From: Aulostomus chinensis
Taxonomy: Eukaryota; Chordata; Actinopteri; Syngnathiformes; Aulostomidae
Direction: 5' to 3'
NCBI GenBank assembly: GCA_037954235.1
Contig: JBBMOA010000007.1
Coordinates: 3,036,001 to 3,100,000 of the forward strand
DNA length: 64,000 bases
In this document: positions 13,101 to 25,264 of the stretch, piece by piece
How the letters are laid out: the number at the start of each line of letters is the position of its first letter
How positions within the stretch are numbered: the stretch's first letter is position 1
Position numbers and translations under genes: made by a program
The notes under the pieces: generated by a model
Database searches by the model: none
The model's input: only the letters and a program-made list of their open reading frames with translations
Told to the model about the DNA's origin: nothing

Positions 13101-13430
13101 GGCACCGTGGAGAGAATGCCCTTTGTAATTACTTGTCATGGAAGATGAGAGGCCTAATTTACAAGCTTGCACTGAATAATGCTGTGACGAATTAATGTCC
13201 AAATTTTAGCTCGTCAGAAAAAAAACACAATATATGTGACATAGCGTCGCTGTAGAAGAGCAGAGAGGGTCAATTAGTTCAAGAAATGGTTATAAGCAGA
13301 TAGTCTGTTCTCTTTATGACTGGTCGTGGTTGTCTGTGTCTGCTGTTTTAATTATGAAACTTCATTTATTTGTTTTTTTTCCCATCAATCTCATTCTTTC
13401 ATGCTGCCCCTCACCTTTTTCATCATACTA
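13101..13430 (+). repeat. Duplicated 330-bp sequence, copy B
   Basis: Partner of 1523-1855, same orientation, about 11.6 kb away. By eye roughly three-quarters of positions agree. It ends just before a long CA repeat. Confidence 0.8.
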
Positions 13431-13442
13431 CCTCCTCAAGCC

Positions 13443-13444
<2 letters not shown>

Positions 13445-13518
<74 letters not shown>
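13445..13518. repeat. (CA)37 microsatellite
   Basis: Uninterrupted CA tract of about 74 bases. Confidence 0.97.
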
Positions 13519-13519
<1 letters not shown>

Positions 13520-15060
13520 GACTGTTCTGGAGGCTGTTGAAAGGCGTCTCGTCTCAGTAGACAGGAAGTAGAAGTTAGAAAGGTCGTGGATGTCTTGCTG
13601 CCATGTTGGACACCCTGAGGCAGCACGTTATTTCAACATGCCGCATCTCAAAATCAGACAGAAATAACAGAAACAGAGTCCAGATCAGCATTAACAAAGA
13701 GTGCAGCAGGGCTGAAATCATAAAAGTGTCCTGTTACTTGTGATCGATGGTTGGTCTTGTTGTTTATGGTTGATGTTCGGCTTCATACACAAAGCCTGCT
13801 AGACGAAGGTTCTGCTTGTATGAGTTTGCTCAGTATTTAAGTGTATTACAGCTGTAGGTTAATACTTTAAAACTGTAATGAAGTACTCCCCATGTTGAAT
13901 CGCCCACAGGAGGTTAGATGATAATTTTCTTGCGAGGTGCATGTGGAAGATTGGCAGATTGACAGGTCTATTACCTCCTCCTCCTCGTTTCCAGAACAAC
14001 AATGATAACACGTTCACAAGTCTTTACTTTGGGTTTTATGACACAAATAAATCCTGACATGAGTTACAGCACTAATTCATGATGGGGCTCCAAGCTTCCA
14101 TGCGTGTTTTGATAGGAGTGATTAGACGTTCGACAGACGGCCCCCTGACAGCTGTATTGACGGGAGTGCGTTTGCCTGCAGAGGAAGCGAAGATGGGGGC
14201 TGTCTATCTGGACTCAGCTGTGACTCGGCAAGATAAGAGCTACCTGGCTGTTATCAGCCTGACTGTGATGGCTATAGATGACAGCAAATGATGTACAGCA
14301 AAGCTCATTATGGATATGACAGTTTGATCAGGGGGATCAGAATTACAAGCAAAGGGCCTGTGAGGGCATCGATGAAGGCCGCCTGCTGGAGTCCTCATCA
14401 GCATAACAAGGCTCCGGGCCCAGCTTCTCTTTGTTGAGATTTCCTGCAGATATCAATGATAAAGGCCAAATAATTGATTAGGAAGATGCTTTCATATTTT
14501 TTAGGCGCAATGATATTGGGTTGTTTTTTTTTCCCCAAAGGATTTTGTCTCAAGCAGCTTTTTCTCTATCATTCCCTTTCTTTTTGTTCTTCTAGTCGAG
14601 CAGCAGTGCAGGTGCCCAGACATGAAAATTTACAGCCTCCATCTTCAAGATGAACGACGCTTCACTCAGTGCCTTGTAAATGTGATCTTGGCATTGGGAG
14701 CTCTAACAATAAAGGCCACATTCACCTCAGATAACCATAAAAGAGGAGTACACCCTCCGAATCAATGGCAGTCACCTCAAGGACATTTGGCCTCAACCAG
14801 CAAAAAGTTGAGAGAAAAGCTGGTGCAAAGAATTTCTTTGTCCTCCTGAGCGTCTGATATCCGGGAGGTTAGCACGCCAAGGATGGAACGCCGTTTGAGC
14901 GTTCTGTCTGTATCCTTGAAATCTGGTTTCCTCTTCTGGTTGGGTCTTTCTCACCACACAAACGCTTACCAGTCACTTTTTTTCTGCAATTAGAAGCTCC
15001 TTAGTCCCAACAGAAGACTTCTCATGACACAGGGCACCTTGTGGGTAGCACCAAAGTCCG
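13520..15060. other. No gene recognised
   Basis: Non-coding, without obvious repeats. The part from 14080 to 14500 has even composition and several ATTA/AATTGATTA homeodomain-type cores; a conserved non-coding element is possible but untested. Confidence 0.4.
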
Positions 15061-15062
15061 AG

Positions 15063-15773
15063 CTACTTCACTTGTTTAAGCTTTACTGGATAAACTGTGA
15101 CTTCTGTCGGACACCCATTTAAGTGTACAGGCCATTGAGGAGGGACCTCCAGATTTCTCTGTCCTTTGCCTTCTTTTCCTGCATATTCCAATATCTCGAC
15201 ATCTACTTGGGGATCCCATTGCCAGGTTTTCTTTGGCCAGCCTCTAGTCCTCTTCCCGACTATCAATTGTTTTGTCCTCTTCCACCGATCGTTGACACTT
15301 ATCTCATCTGGCCAGTGAATATTCAAGATTAATCTCCAGCTGTTTGCACTTTGTTGATTTGTGCCTTTGTCATCCTCCATGAAACAGGGCGGTTTTAAGC
15401 TGGATTTGAATGTTCCTTTTGTTGTTGTTGTATCTCTCTGAAGTTGCAGATGTTTGTGAGGAGTAAAAAAGCTGACCTTGCCTCACTTATTTTTTTCTTT
15501 TCAATGCATGAATTTATCCTCATGATCTTTGACTTTCCTTTACGTATGCTGAGTCCCACTTGCACTAGTGTTGTGCTTTTATCTTACGTCCGATTGTGGA
15601 TGTGCGACAGCAGTACCAAGTCATCGACAAAATCTACATCCAGCTGTGTCCTCAGAGTCCCCTGGATGCCCTTCTGGCTTTCATCAGTCGTTGTCCTCAT
15701 TACCCTGGTGATGGCCAGTAGAAACAGGGATGGGCTTAGCAGGCAACCCTGTCTGACCCCAGTCCTGAGAGCT
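15063..15773 (-). pseudogene. Decayed LINE reverse transcriptase and C-terminal part
   Basis: On the - strand, TGVRQGCLLSPSLFLLAI (RT domain) lies near 15710-15770 and the catalytic box appears as DFVDD where FADD is usual. Further on are RLILNIHWPDEIS and RGWPKKTW, then a terminal region near 15120-15250. These match a LINE family frequent in animal genomes. Stops and frameshifts separate the blocks and the RT N-terminal part is missing, so it is inactive. Confidence 0.85.
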
Positions 15774-16615
15774 GTACTACGAAGCAAGTTCAGCATAGCC
15801 AGGCTTTCTTTCAATAAGCCGGCTCGACAAACCCTAAACTCGCAATCAGAGATAGTTGGTATCACGACGATGGATGTGACCTTTATTTGTCAATTCAGGC
15901 TTTCCTGATTCAGGCGCTGTGCGCATCCCCATAAAAAGGGGCGTTTAACGGGTCATGTGACTCTTTACAAATGGATAAATAGCATGCCGCCCTTAGTCAA
16001 GAGGAACAAGTGACTATAACAGAGGGTTATGAACAATATCAAACAATTATGACAGCAAAAATTAATACAGTTCCTGCAAATAAGGCGAGAGAGGAATGCT
16101 GGCAGGAAATTCGTAAGTTTCTGTATTTATTTTGCCACTCAGTCCACTCTCTGTGCCTCCCACATCCAAAGCTCTTAAACTCCCTTGGGAATCCAATGAA
16201 GGAATTTGATTCATACATCATATTTCACATGCAAGTATTCATCATGCTGATTATTAATACAGTGAACTATAAATGTATGTTGCCTGCAATTTTACAGAAG
16301 GCCTCTTTTATAATCATTGTGGGCAAATGGCAAGGGAACACTACAAAGGTATTCAGTAGTTTAGTGAGAGCAAGTACAACTTTGCGAATAGTACTGCATC
16401 CAGTATTCTTGCTCAGATTTTCTGCATCACAAACTGAATAGATGTCGCAGAAAAACGCAATGATATGCACACAGTTTGTGTTACTGTGAGTGCATGGCTC
16501 CTTTCTGTGGAGTAACTCACATACATCTCCAGCAGTTTGTATGAATAGGGTATTGAATCCGTAGTGTTCATTGGGAATGATGTCAGGAAAAGATAGCGGA
16601 TCACTCTGCTCTCTG
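15774..16615 (+). mobile_element. PIF/Harbinger-type DNA transposon remnant with MYB-like domain
   Basis: The segment abuts the LINE RT at about 15773, where TGTACTACGAAGCAAGTTCA begins; this is a phrase I associate with fish Harbinger ends. Downstream, + strand codons near 16015-16115 read ITEGYEQYQTIMTAK, then NKAREECWQEI, which fits the MYB/SANT-like DNA-binding protein of Harbinger elements. A TCGTAAG possible splice donor follows, as in intact relatives. No transposase is seen and the other terminus is missing, being replaced by a SINE. Confidence 0.65.
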
Positions 16616-16905
16616 AATACTCTCCCTGTTCCTGCTGGGTTCTCTCTGGTACTCCAGCTTCCTCCACAGTCCAAAGACATCAAGAGGGACCAGGTTAATC
16701 CAGACTCTAAATTGACCGTAGGCGTGGCTGGGAGAGCCAGTGGTTGTCTGTCTCTATGTGTTGGCCCTGCCATGGACTGGTGACCTGTCCAGGGGGAAGG
16801 CTGCTGGGATAGGCTCCAGCCCCACCACCCCCTTATGACCACCACCACCACCACCACCACCACCATAAGCAGATAAGCAGTAAAAAAAAAATGGATGGAT
16901 GGACA
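16616..16905 (+). mobile_element. SINE-like repeat, 5'-truncated
   Basis: Carries the body of the family (TTCCTGCTGGGTTCTCTCTG to AGGCTCCAGCCCC) and ends in a GGAT-type tail. It lacks the tRNA-like A and B boxes. A (CCA)n expansion lies at 16840-16864. Confidence 0.85.
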
Positions 16906-16909
16906 TACC

Positions 16910-18405
16910 AAACAACAATGTTGCACCTAACATCCAGGGTTATTTTAGTAATATGACTCAGGTTGTTCCTGGCCTGCATGACCTGCCGCAGGAGGAGAAA
17001 AGCAAAGACTCCCAAGCTCCCGAAGGGTGGAGTTGGTGGTCCTGGCTGAATGTGGGTGGGTGGAAGGCATCTTTACTGAAGCTCTTGACACCTTGACTGA
17101 CAAGAATTGTAATGTCCTCGTTGTTATTACTTTCGCCAAAGGTGTGATTGACCAAATCTACAATTAAGTACAATTACAGTAGACAGAGAAGAACATCCCT
17201 AGCTGGACTTCACCATTCTATCACGATGAAAGAAGTCACGTTTCCTCCAAGCTGAACCAAAATCACATTCTTATTTGATAAACTGATATTTTGTGTTTTT
17301 GATGCTAATGACAGGAATTATAGATAACCATTATGATTTCCCTGATTGATTTTATGTCTTTTTGTGAACATAAAATGCTCAGAAGAGAGTAAAAAACAAA
17401 AAAGGTTTCATGATTACTGAGGAATTTCTTCCCATGAATATCTTTACCTCATGATTTATTCTCCAGGTATGATACGATGTCTGAAAAGCTCCTGTCGTCA
17501 TCAAGAATCATGTTTTACTTACAGCTAAGTTTGTAGGAATAAATGGCTGGAACACTGTCTCATCTTTGCTCTGAGCTCAATTGCTCTAGACTGTGGTGTG
17601 AGTTCATATGCAGATTCCTGAATCCAACTTACAGAAAAACAATTCTGGACTTTGTGCTTTAATTGATATTTGTTGATACCAAAGGTTAATAAAAAAAAAT
17701 CCAAAAGAAACTGTGGTTTAAGGAAAGAATAAACTGATTGTTTTAGTTGACTTGAACCTACTTTTGTGACATTGGTGAACAAGGTGCAGTGTTAGACGAG
17801 ATTAACGAGTACTGATTACTGGACAGGAGCTGTGTCTGTGTCTGATGGAGGAAAATGATGTCTGATAGTGAGAATATGGAATAACGCTCATTTCCACGAG
17901 AAATGTACAGGTAATAAATGCTTCCATCCAGCTCTTTTAATGGTCGTTTTCATATCTTGGAAAGCACAGGTGACAAAACGAGGCTTTATCTAGTATCACA
18001 TTCTATAATTTATAGATCTACATTCATAATCAGGGATTTTCTTGTCACTGAGCACAGCAGGGATTTACACAGGGATTAAAATTTCAATTTCTACAAGCCT
18101 TTTTTTTGCACCAAAGTGATATTAAGCCTCCAGTCTCTTCATTAACAGTTGGAGGAAGCCTTTCATCAGACTTGATGATGCCTTTGAGTGCTTGTCAGTA
18201 GATGTTTGTATGTCTGGAGGAGAGATAAGGAGAAAGATGGACCCAAACACAGACACAGTGGAACTGAAACAGGAAGGAGCTGATTATTAAGGGATTAAAA
18301 CATTCAACAAAACTAGAAATGAAACAGCCACAAAGAACCACAGCAAGGGGAACAAATGGGAACCAAGAATACATGAAATGAGAAACTTTAATACACAACA
18401 AGAGG
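16910..18405. other. No gene recognised
   Basis: AT-rich non-coding sequence. No repeat family or exon recognised. Confidence 0.5.
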
Positions 18406-18419
18406 CAGGTGAGAGTTCG

Positions 18420-18940
18420 CAGAGCTCTTAACAGGTCGGGCCAAACAAAATTGACGGGACCCGCGAGTTTGGGTCAAAAAAATGTGCAAGTGGGTCGGGT
18501 TGGGTCGGGTCGGGTTGGACGTCGGGCTGTCTGTTTTTCAGAAAAACTGGTAAAGAAAGTCTCTGACAGGCTGCTGCCTGTAACATGCATCATGGAGAGG
18601 GGCGGGGCAGACCTGACGCTGCTGCTGCTCGCCTTTAGCCTGGCCCTGGAGGAGAAGATGGAGGTGGTGAAGAGTAAACTTGCTGCAGGTGAATTCACCG
18701 TCGCTGCTAGAGGAGCAGGGAAATCAGAGGTTGGAAAGTGTTTGCAGAGGTTCTGGATTCTGATGGAATGGATGCTGTGTATAAGAAAAACCATGCTAGC
18801 GGAGCGGGGGGGGTCGGCCTGCGGGGCGGGTTCGGGTTGATTATTCATGTGGTTGTGTCGGGCTGGGAAGGGTTTGGACTTTAAAACCTGTGGACCGCGT
18901 TGGGTTGGGTTGGGTTGTAATTTTCAGACCCATTGAGAGC
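18420..18940 (+). mobile_element. hAT-type DNA transposon remnant with BED-finger fragment
   Basis: Left end AGAGCTCTTAACAGGTCGGG mirrors the right end (reverse complement GGAGCTCTCAATGGGTCTG), giving imperfect terminal inverted repeats. Subterminal GGGTC/GGGTT repeats lie at 18493-18520 and 18900-18917. The middle (18640-18790) encodes KSKLAAGEF, a GKSEVGKC segment and, after a frameshift, DSDGMDAVY, like the region leading into the BED zinc finger of fish hAT transposases. The catalytic part is absent, so the copy is non-autonomous. Confidence 0.7.
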
Positions 18941-18944
18941 TCCA

Positions 18945-21045
18945 ACAGTGCGCGAGGGCAGGGAGGGAGCCAGGAGCAGGGCTGTGGACTGATTAATTAA
19001 CAAGACAGGGGAATCCCATCAAAAATAGCAGGAAACATGAAAGGCAGGAAGTAATACAAGACACACAAGGGACGTATCAGGGACTAACTTCAACGGGGTT
19101 CAAACAAATGAAGAGGTGTGGTAATTGACTCAGAGTTTACATTCCTAATCTGAACCAGGCCACAACTGGAAATCAGTCTCCAGTTGCTTTTAGCAACAAG
19201 TATGAGGCACTCAGAATTCTGGATCCACCAAGTGGTCATGCAAGGACTGGACAAACGACTACACACGTTGGAGGAAGTATCACTTTGATAAAATGATGGT
19301 TGCTTGATGCTTCTAACATGTCCTCAACAATGCACGAAGATAAGGAAACAAACACGGATATTAATATGATTGGTTGTGTTGACGGATAACCGTCTCCAAG
19401 GACAAGACGGATGGACTAGTTGCTCATCATAATCCTTGAATCAATATTCATAAAACCATCTCTCAATGAAGTTGCCGTAAACTTCAATACAGGCATGTTG
19501 ATTATCACCTCTATCAACCAGGGATGAGTGACTAACGCCATTTAAACCCTCAGAAAATGTTAACAAGAGACGTGTCAGCACAATGGCTACACCTGTGTTC
19601 TCCTATAGGCTCATTAGAAAGTGCTACCAACACGTCTTTGAGGTGGTAAATTACTCATCAAAGATTGGTGAAGTTGAACATCGCTCTCTCTTTCACCTGC
19701 ACTGACTTCCTTCTTTTCCTGTTTTCTCATGGTATCTCCTTTTACAGTGACCTGATGTTCACCCTCTTCAATCCCCTCCTGTCTTCACCCAGGCGTTCTC
19801 CAGTTGGTCCTGTGCTCCCGAGGCACCAACTATAATTAATCAAGTCACACAGGGATGCGGTAATTGCTGATGGCTATTGGCTAACGGAGGAACAGTTTGG
19901 GACTGCATTTATTTTCAGGCAGTCTCAATCAATCTGTCATGTTCCACAGATGTGGGAGAGTAATGAATATGAATTGGTGCTCCAGAATGAATGAGTTTTC
20001 AGCCTTTGCATTGGCAGTGTGCCCTCAGGAAGATGTCACCTGCAATGAGCCGTTTTATAGCCTCCTCTCTCCTGCATACCAAGTAGGGCATATTGGCTGT
20101 TAGCGCCGAATGGATGCCTATACATCGTTGGAGGGTTTTACATCATATTGACAGGGTGATGATCACTGTACAAATTAATAGTGATTAACTTTGTGCTTTT
20201 ACACCTGCTGAGCTATGAAATGTTCAAACTCAAAGACTGAGAGTTAGCACACAGTTGTTGTGTCCGTCCTGACTGAGAGGAGGCTTATGTGTTTGGAAAT
20301 GTTGTGCTTGTGCATTTGTCTCTCAGGGAAGCTGTTAGACCAGCAAACACAACACAAGGCTTTAAATCACTGCAGCCTAATGTCTCCAGTAATAACAGCA
20401 CGGTGAGCACCTGCAGCGCCGTCAAGCTTGGATGAACATATGAAATGGGTTTCAGAGCATGGCTTGAGGGTTCACACACACACACACATAAATATATAAA
20501 ATATACGTATAGCTAGAAAATCAAACGTTTTCTTGTTCTTGTTTTTTTTTTTTTACAAATTGCAGGGCTTTTCTGATAATCCAGTCAATTCATTATATTA
20601 TGATGAAATGTATTATTGCCACACAGACAGGAAACATGTGCAAACACTGATCAAGTGGCTCGAGTATCCATAAAGTTTGATGCCAGTATTCATTTTTCCT
20701 TCCAGGTCTTCAGATGTGGCTGAGATTATTATCACCATTTGCCCCCCCCCCCCCCAAAAAAAAAAGATTCATGGTGTAACAGCATGACACAAATCCACAG
20801 TAAAAGTTCTCCAGGAATTATTCTGCACCAGCCAATCCTTCATCCAGACTTTAAACTGTGCTACAAACTGTCATATTGACCTCTATTCTGTGCCGACAGG
20901 ATGAACTTGAAAGGGCTGTCATACATCTGTCAGAGCTTCACTCTGTAAAGAGATGAGCTCAGTGATGATTGGGATGAAGCAGCCGTGGCTGAGCAGCACG
21001 CACAGACACATACACACACACACACACACACCTACACACACACAC

Positions 21046-21082
<37 letters not shown>

Positions 21083-22135
21083 CAGCTTGTACTGAAAACA
21101 AGAGAGCACTTACAGCTTCATTATGAGGACTCACAGGGTGTAAGAGGTCCGTGTGGAGACGCAGTTGCTTTACCTGAATACTGAGGAGGCGTTCCATTTC
21201 TGCAGCATCTCACACATGCAGAATGAAGATCAGTCAGCATTTTCCTGCAAACAATCTCGGATCAATCAGATGTGGGAAAGTCTCTTATCATGAGCTTGTG
21301 GTCTCACTACAACCAAACTCATCACAAACTAACCACAACCAGATGCTGGTGAGTCTTTGCATGTGTGGGGCCAAATCAAGCTTTCTTTGCGTGGTTCGGT
21401 TGGATCCAACCAAGTCCAAGCACGACATCTGGCACCTTGATTTTCTCTCTCTGCTTCTTGTCTACGAGAATGGTGAAGGTGGTTAACAACATGAACATGT
21501 AGCTGGTTGTAGCAACCACAGTGATGGGTTCATTCCAAGTCCTTCTCCTCACCCTTCAGCCCTCCACAGCCACGTCCCCTCCCACCTCTCTGACCTCCTC
21601 CCCTAGCTCAGTCTTTCCCGTCATCTCCACTCACCATGGTGTAAATGTCTTCTCACTACTGCTCAGCACTGAGCACAGCCTGGGGGGGCAGGACCTTCTC
21701 TTTAGCTGCCCCCCCCCCCCCCAGTAACTCTCTCCCCAAACCCATCAGAGACTGTGGCAATCCCTCAACATTCCAATCCCTCATCAAATCTCATCATTTC
21801 AGAACGGCTTTAACCTGTAATTCCTGTTTAATATACTTGCTTGATTTTTTTTGTCATATGTTAACGTGCTTGCTGCTCTTTGTAAAGTGTGTGAGTTTCT
21901 AGGAAAGCGCTTTATTTAAATAAAATTATGAATATTATTCTGAGGAGAAGAGGAAACATCCTTCACGGTAAATCTGGGCTCACCCGCAGGGAGGGGGTCA
22001 GACACTGCTCGTGTGCTCCCACCCCGTACGCCTAAAAGACAGTTTACGCTCCTGCAACTTCCCCTGCAGTTTTTTAATCTCACCTGAAAAGTGAATGAAG
22101 TGTATTAAAATCTTTTGGGAAACATAAGTCACAAT
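18945..22135. other. No gene recognised; CA repeats
   Basis: Contains (CA)n at 20470-20488 and an interrupted (CA)n at 21006-21080, and poly-C runs near 20742 and 21710. The open frames across the CA tracts are artefacts. Confidence 0.5.
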
Positions 22136-22145
22136 AAAGGTTATT

Positions 22146-22494
22146 TGTGAGGCAGCACGGTGGTGCAGTGGTCAGCACTGTCGCCTCACAGCAAGAAGGT
22201 TCCAGGTTTGAGTCCCAGCTCCAGTACGGGGTCTTTCTGGGTGAGTCTCCATGTTCTCCCTGTTCCTGCTGGGTTCTCTCTGGTACTCCAGCTTCCTCCA
22301 CAGTCCAAAGACATCAAGAGGGACCAGGTTAATCCAGACTCTAAATTGACTGTAGGTGTGGCTGGGAGAGCCAATAGTCTGTCTCTATGTGTTGGCCCTG
22401 CCATGGACTGGTGACCTGTCCAGGGGGAAGGCTGCTGGGATAGGCTCCACCCCCACCACCCTCAACAGGAGAAGAGGGAGAAGATGGATGGATG
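22146..22494 (+). mobile_element. SINE-like repeat, full length
   Basis: Begins with a tRNA-like head (GGTGGTGCAGTGGTCAGCAC as A box region, GGTTTGAGTCCC as B box). It continues with the shared body and ends in GATGGATGG. Short flanking GGTTATT repeats (22139-22145 and 22495-22501) may be the target duplication. Confidence 0.9.
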
Positions 22495-22504
22495 GGTTAT
22501 TATG

Positions 22505-23517
22505 AACCTTTCTATGAGGGGAAAAATCAAAAATTGGTTCATAGTATACATTCACATGATGTTAGCATCATGTTGGCGTTCTCTGCCACTGAGCCACTGA
22601 AAGCTTGAGCTAGCACCCTGCAAAGGCTGTTGCGTTGGGAACTGCATGTGTTTGTACGAATTTCAGAAAGCTACCTCCCTGAAATGCCTGCACAGAATGA
22701 AAATGTGCCAGTGGTCCTGTTGCTGGGTTCTACTGTGGCCCATTTCCATGCTGCTCCTCCTGCTGTTGGGTCATTAAAAATGGATCCTTTCCCCAGAGTG
22801 TCTCCTATCTGCAGGAACTTGAGGAAGAGAGGACAAGAGAATGAGGATTATATACCGCAAGTCACACCTGGTTATTAACTAGTTGTTTATGTTATGCTTT
22901 TGCTTAGTGTACATTAATGGAGTGCGGCATCTGTCTAATTCTCGTCCAGTGACGCATTGTAGGTCATGTCCCGAACTCCCTCCCATCTGTGGCTGTGACA
23001 TCACTCAAACCACTCAGCATAATCTCAGTTTCTCACGGCGTTGCTTGGTAGAACGACTGAAACAAAGAAAGCCCTGACTCAGGGTTTTGAACATGTACAT
23101 ATTTATTGTTCTATTTGAGAACATTTATTTACTTTCTACAAGTTATCAAAAAGTGGGACATGGTAAGGTTCTTGCATTGTTTCTGTGACACAAGTCTCAT
23201 TCAAATATGGTACAAATCCCAGTTTCTGCATGTGTTTGTTATTTATGCCATATGCTCTTGGATTAAGGGAATATATTTTCATATGGCAGTTATACTGTGA
23301 TCGGCATAAAGTTACAGCATCTAAAGAAAAACTCTAAGCAAAGCAATGTAGTTGAACACGAAGGCAGTTGGGTGGGTTTGACAGCAGCGGGTCTGATTGT
23401 TTCGACTTCAGAGCGGCATGGAACAAAAAACTTGTCAGTTTGTCGTGTGTCTCTAAGTCCCATCAAGGACGCAAACACAAAGGACATCAAAAAGATTCTC
23501 AAACATTAAAACGTGTG

Positions 23518-23555
<38 letters not shown>

Positions 23556-24530
23556 ACATAAGTTAACTGCAACTACCACATTTCCTTATCAAATTCACAA
23601 CACAATAAACAGTCTGTGAATTCTGCCAACTTCCTCTCTATGCAGCAACCTAGAGTGCTCCGCCGAGCACCTGATAATGAGTTGGAACACATGACTTTGT
23701 CTTTGAAAAAACCCGACGATGAGAACAAAAGTCAGTGAATTTGGAAAGTTTTCTGTTGGAAGACAGAAACACACTGGCGTGCAACTCTTTGAGAGTGCAA
23801 AGGTGGTTCTTCATCAGCGGCTGTCAACTTAAAAGACTCCTATCATTCATTTAAATGCCAAAGTAACCAAATCATTGCCTCAACATCCTCAGGGCGTCAA
23901 AGAAATCAGTGAAACCAAACTCAAACAAGCAGGTGTCTTTGAGCCACAAGCAGCTGTTGATGAGACACCTGAAGACTTCTGACTCAAAGTCAGCTGGGCT
24001 GAAATCATGACGAGGCGATAGAGGCCGGGTCAAATCTGAGTATTGACTCAAGTCTCATTTGTCTGTTGGAGCCTTTGTGCTACGCTGAGAAACAGGCACA
24101 CCCTGTGTTGTTGTGATTGCTCTCTCTACTGTTGCTAATTTCCAACTAATAGACAGCGGGAAAGTATCACTGCTGCACCACTCGCCCTCTTGTGAACTGA
24201 AGTGTCAGTGACAGACATGAGTGGATGTGTTGATGGGCACCAGCCACAGCAACAATGAATGTCTGCTTAATTGGTTAGAAACAGCTTGGAAGAATACAGT
24301 TGTCTTTCCGTTCTTCTTGCTTTGCTCAATGGCTGTCAACCTTCCTCTTGTTTGACACCAGTGTTTAGCATGTTTACAACAAGACACTCACCATTGTTTT
24401 ATTAATCAGTTTCCTTTTTCAGCCTTTGATTGGGCCTTTCGTGATAATCTGATGTACTAGCGTGCCATCTAATGTTGGATTAGCCTGAGGCCAAACTTTG
24501 TTGTTGGCCCTTGCTGTCAGTCCTGTAAGT
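22505..24530. other. No gene recognised
   Basis: Non-coding apart from a GT repeat at 23521-23552. Confidence 0.5.
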
Positions 24531-24536
24531 TGTGAG

Positions 24537-24760
24537 GTGGATCAGACGAGTTTGTCCATCACATTCCACAGATGCTCGGTCGTACTGCGATCGAAGGAAC
24601 TCCGGGCCAAGTCAGCACCCTCAGCTCACTGTTGTGGTCCTCAAACCACTTCTGAACCATTTTGGCATTGTGGCTGGTCATTTCATTGTACTGTAAATGG
24701 CCACTGCCATTAAGGAGAACCAGGTGCATGATGCGATATTCTTGGTCCTGCTGCTCTGAC
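24537..24760 (-). pseudogene. Tc1/mariner transposase fragment
   Basis: On the - strand the sequence reads through NAKMVQKWFEDHNSELRVLT, then WPG, and after a frameshift a region ending CGM and WTN. This corresponds to the part of a Tc1-type DDE transposase around the second aspartate (usual form QDNAPCH, here lost) and the SPDLNPIEHLW region. Only about 70 codons survive, with frameshifts and no terminal repeats. Dead fragment. Confidence 0.8.
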
Positions 24761-25021
24761 CATGACTAGCCATGACTGTCTGGCCTTTTTTGAAGAAAAT
24801 TTGCTCAGATCCTTGCGCTCAGATCCTCGCGCTCATCCAATTTTCCTGCCTCCCACCCCTGGGTGGGTCATAGAGTTGTCATGAGGTAGTCAATGTTATT
24901 CACTTCAGTGGTTGTGTTATGGCTGATTTGGTGCTACTGTGTGTAGTTAACATGAAGTTTTTCTAGAAGCAGATACCATATGTATGCAGTGATTTATTTG
25001 TTATACACATTTAAAAAGGAG

Positions 25022-25258
25022 CCAGCACGGTGGTGCAGAGGTCAGCACTGTCGCCTCACAGCAAGAAGGTTCCGGGTTCGAGTCCCGGCTCGGGCACGGG
25101 ATCTTTCTGTGTGGAGTCTATATGTTCTCCCTGTGCCTGTGTTGGCTCTGCGATGGACTGGTGACCCGTCCAGGGTGAACCCAACCATTTGTCCAAAAGC
25201 CACTGGGATAGGATTCAGCCTCGCGACCCCCAATAGGCTAAGCGGAAGAAAATGGAGG
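25022..25258 (+). mobile_element. SINE-like repeat, internally deleted
   Basis: Has the tRNA-like head with a consensus B box (GGTTCGAGTCCCG). The central body is deleted between CTGTGCCTGT and GTTGGCTCTGCGATGG. Flanking near-identical TTTAAAAAGG and TTTTAAAAGG suggest a target duplication. Confidence 0.88.
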
Positions 25259-25264
25259 GATTTT

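Noticed and set aside
15444..15908. 154-codon open frame on the plus strand
   Set aside because: It is antisense to the recognisable LINE reverse transcriptase.
16267..16926. 219-codon open frame on the minus strand
   Set aside because: It reads the reverse complement of a SINE body and a Harbinger remnant, with a poly-Val run from the CCA repeat. No protein family fits.
18409..18848. 143- and 124-codon open frames
   Set aside because: Both lie inside the hAT remnant; only a short stretch of the plus-strand frame corresponds to transposase sequence, and the rest is repeat.
22150..22230. tRNA-like A and B boxes (here and in the other SINE copies)
   Set aside because: The boxes belong to SINE heads; no acceptor stem or cloverleaf is completed, so these are not tRNA genes.
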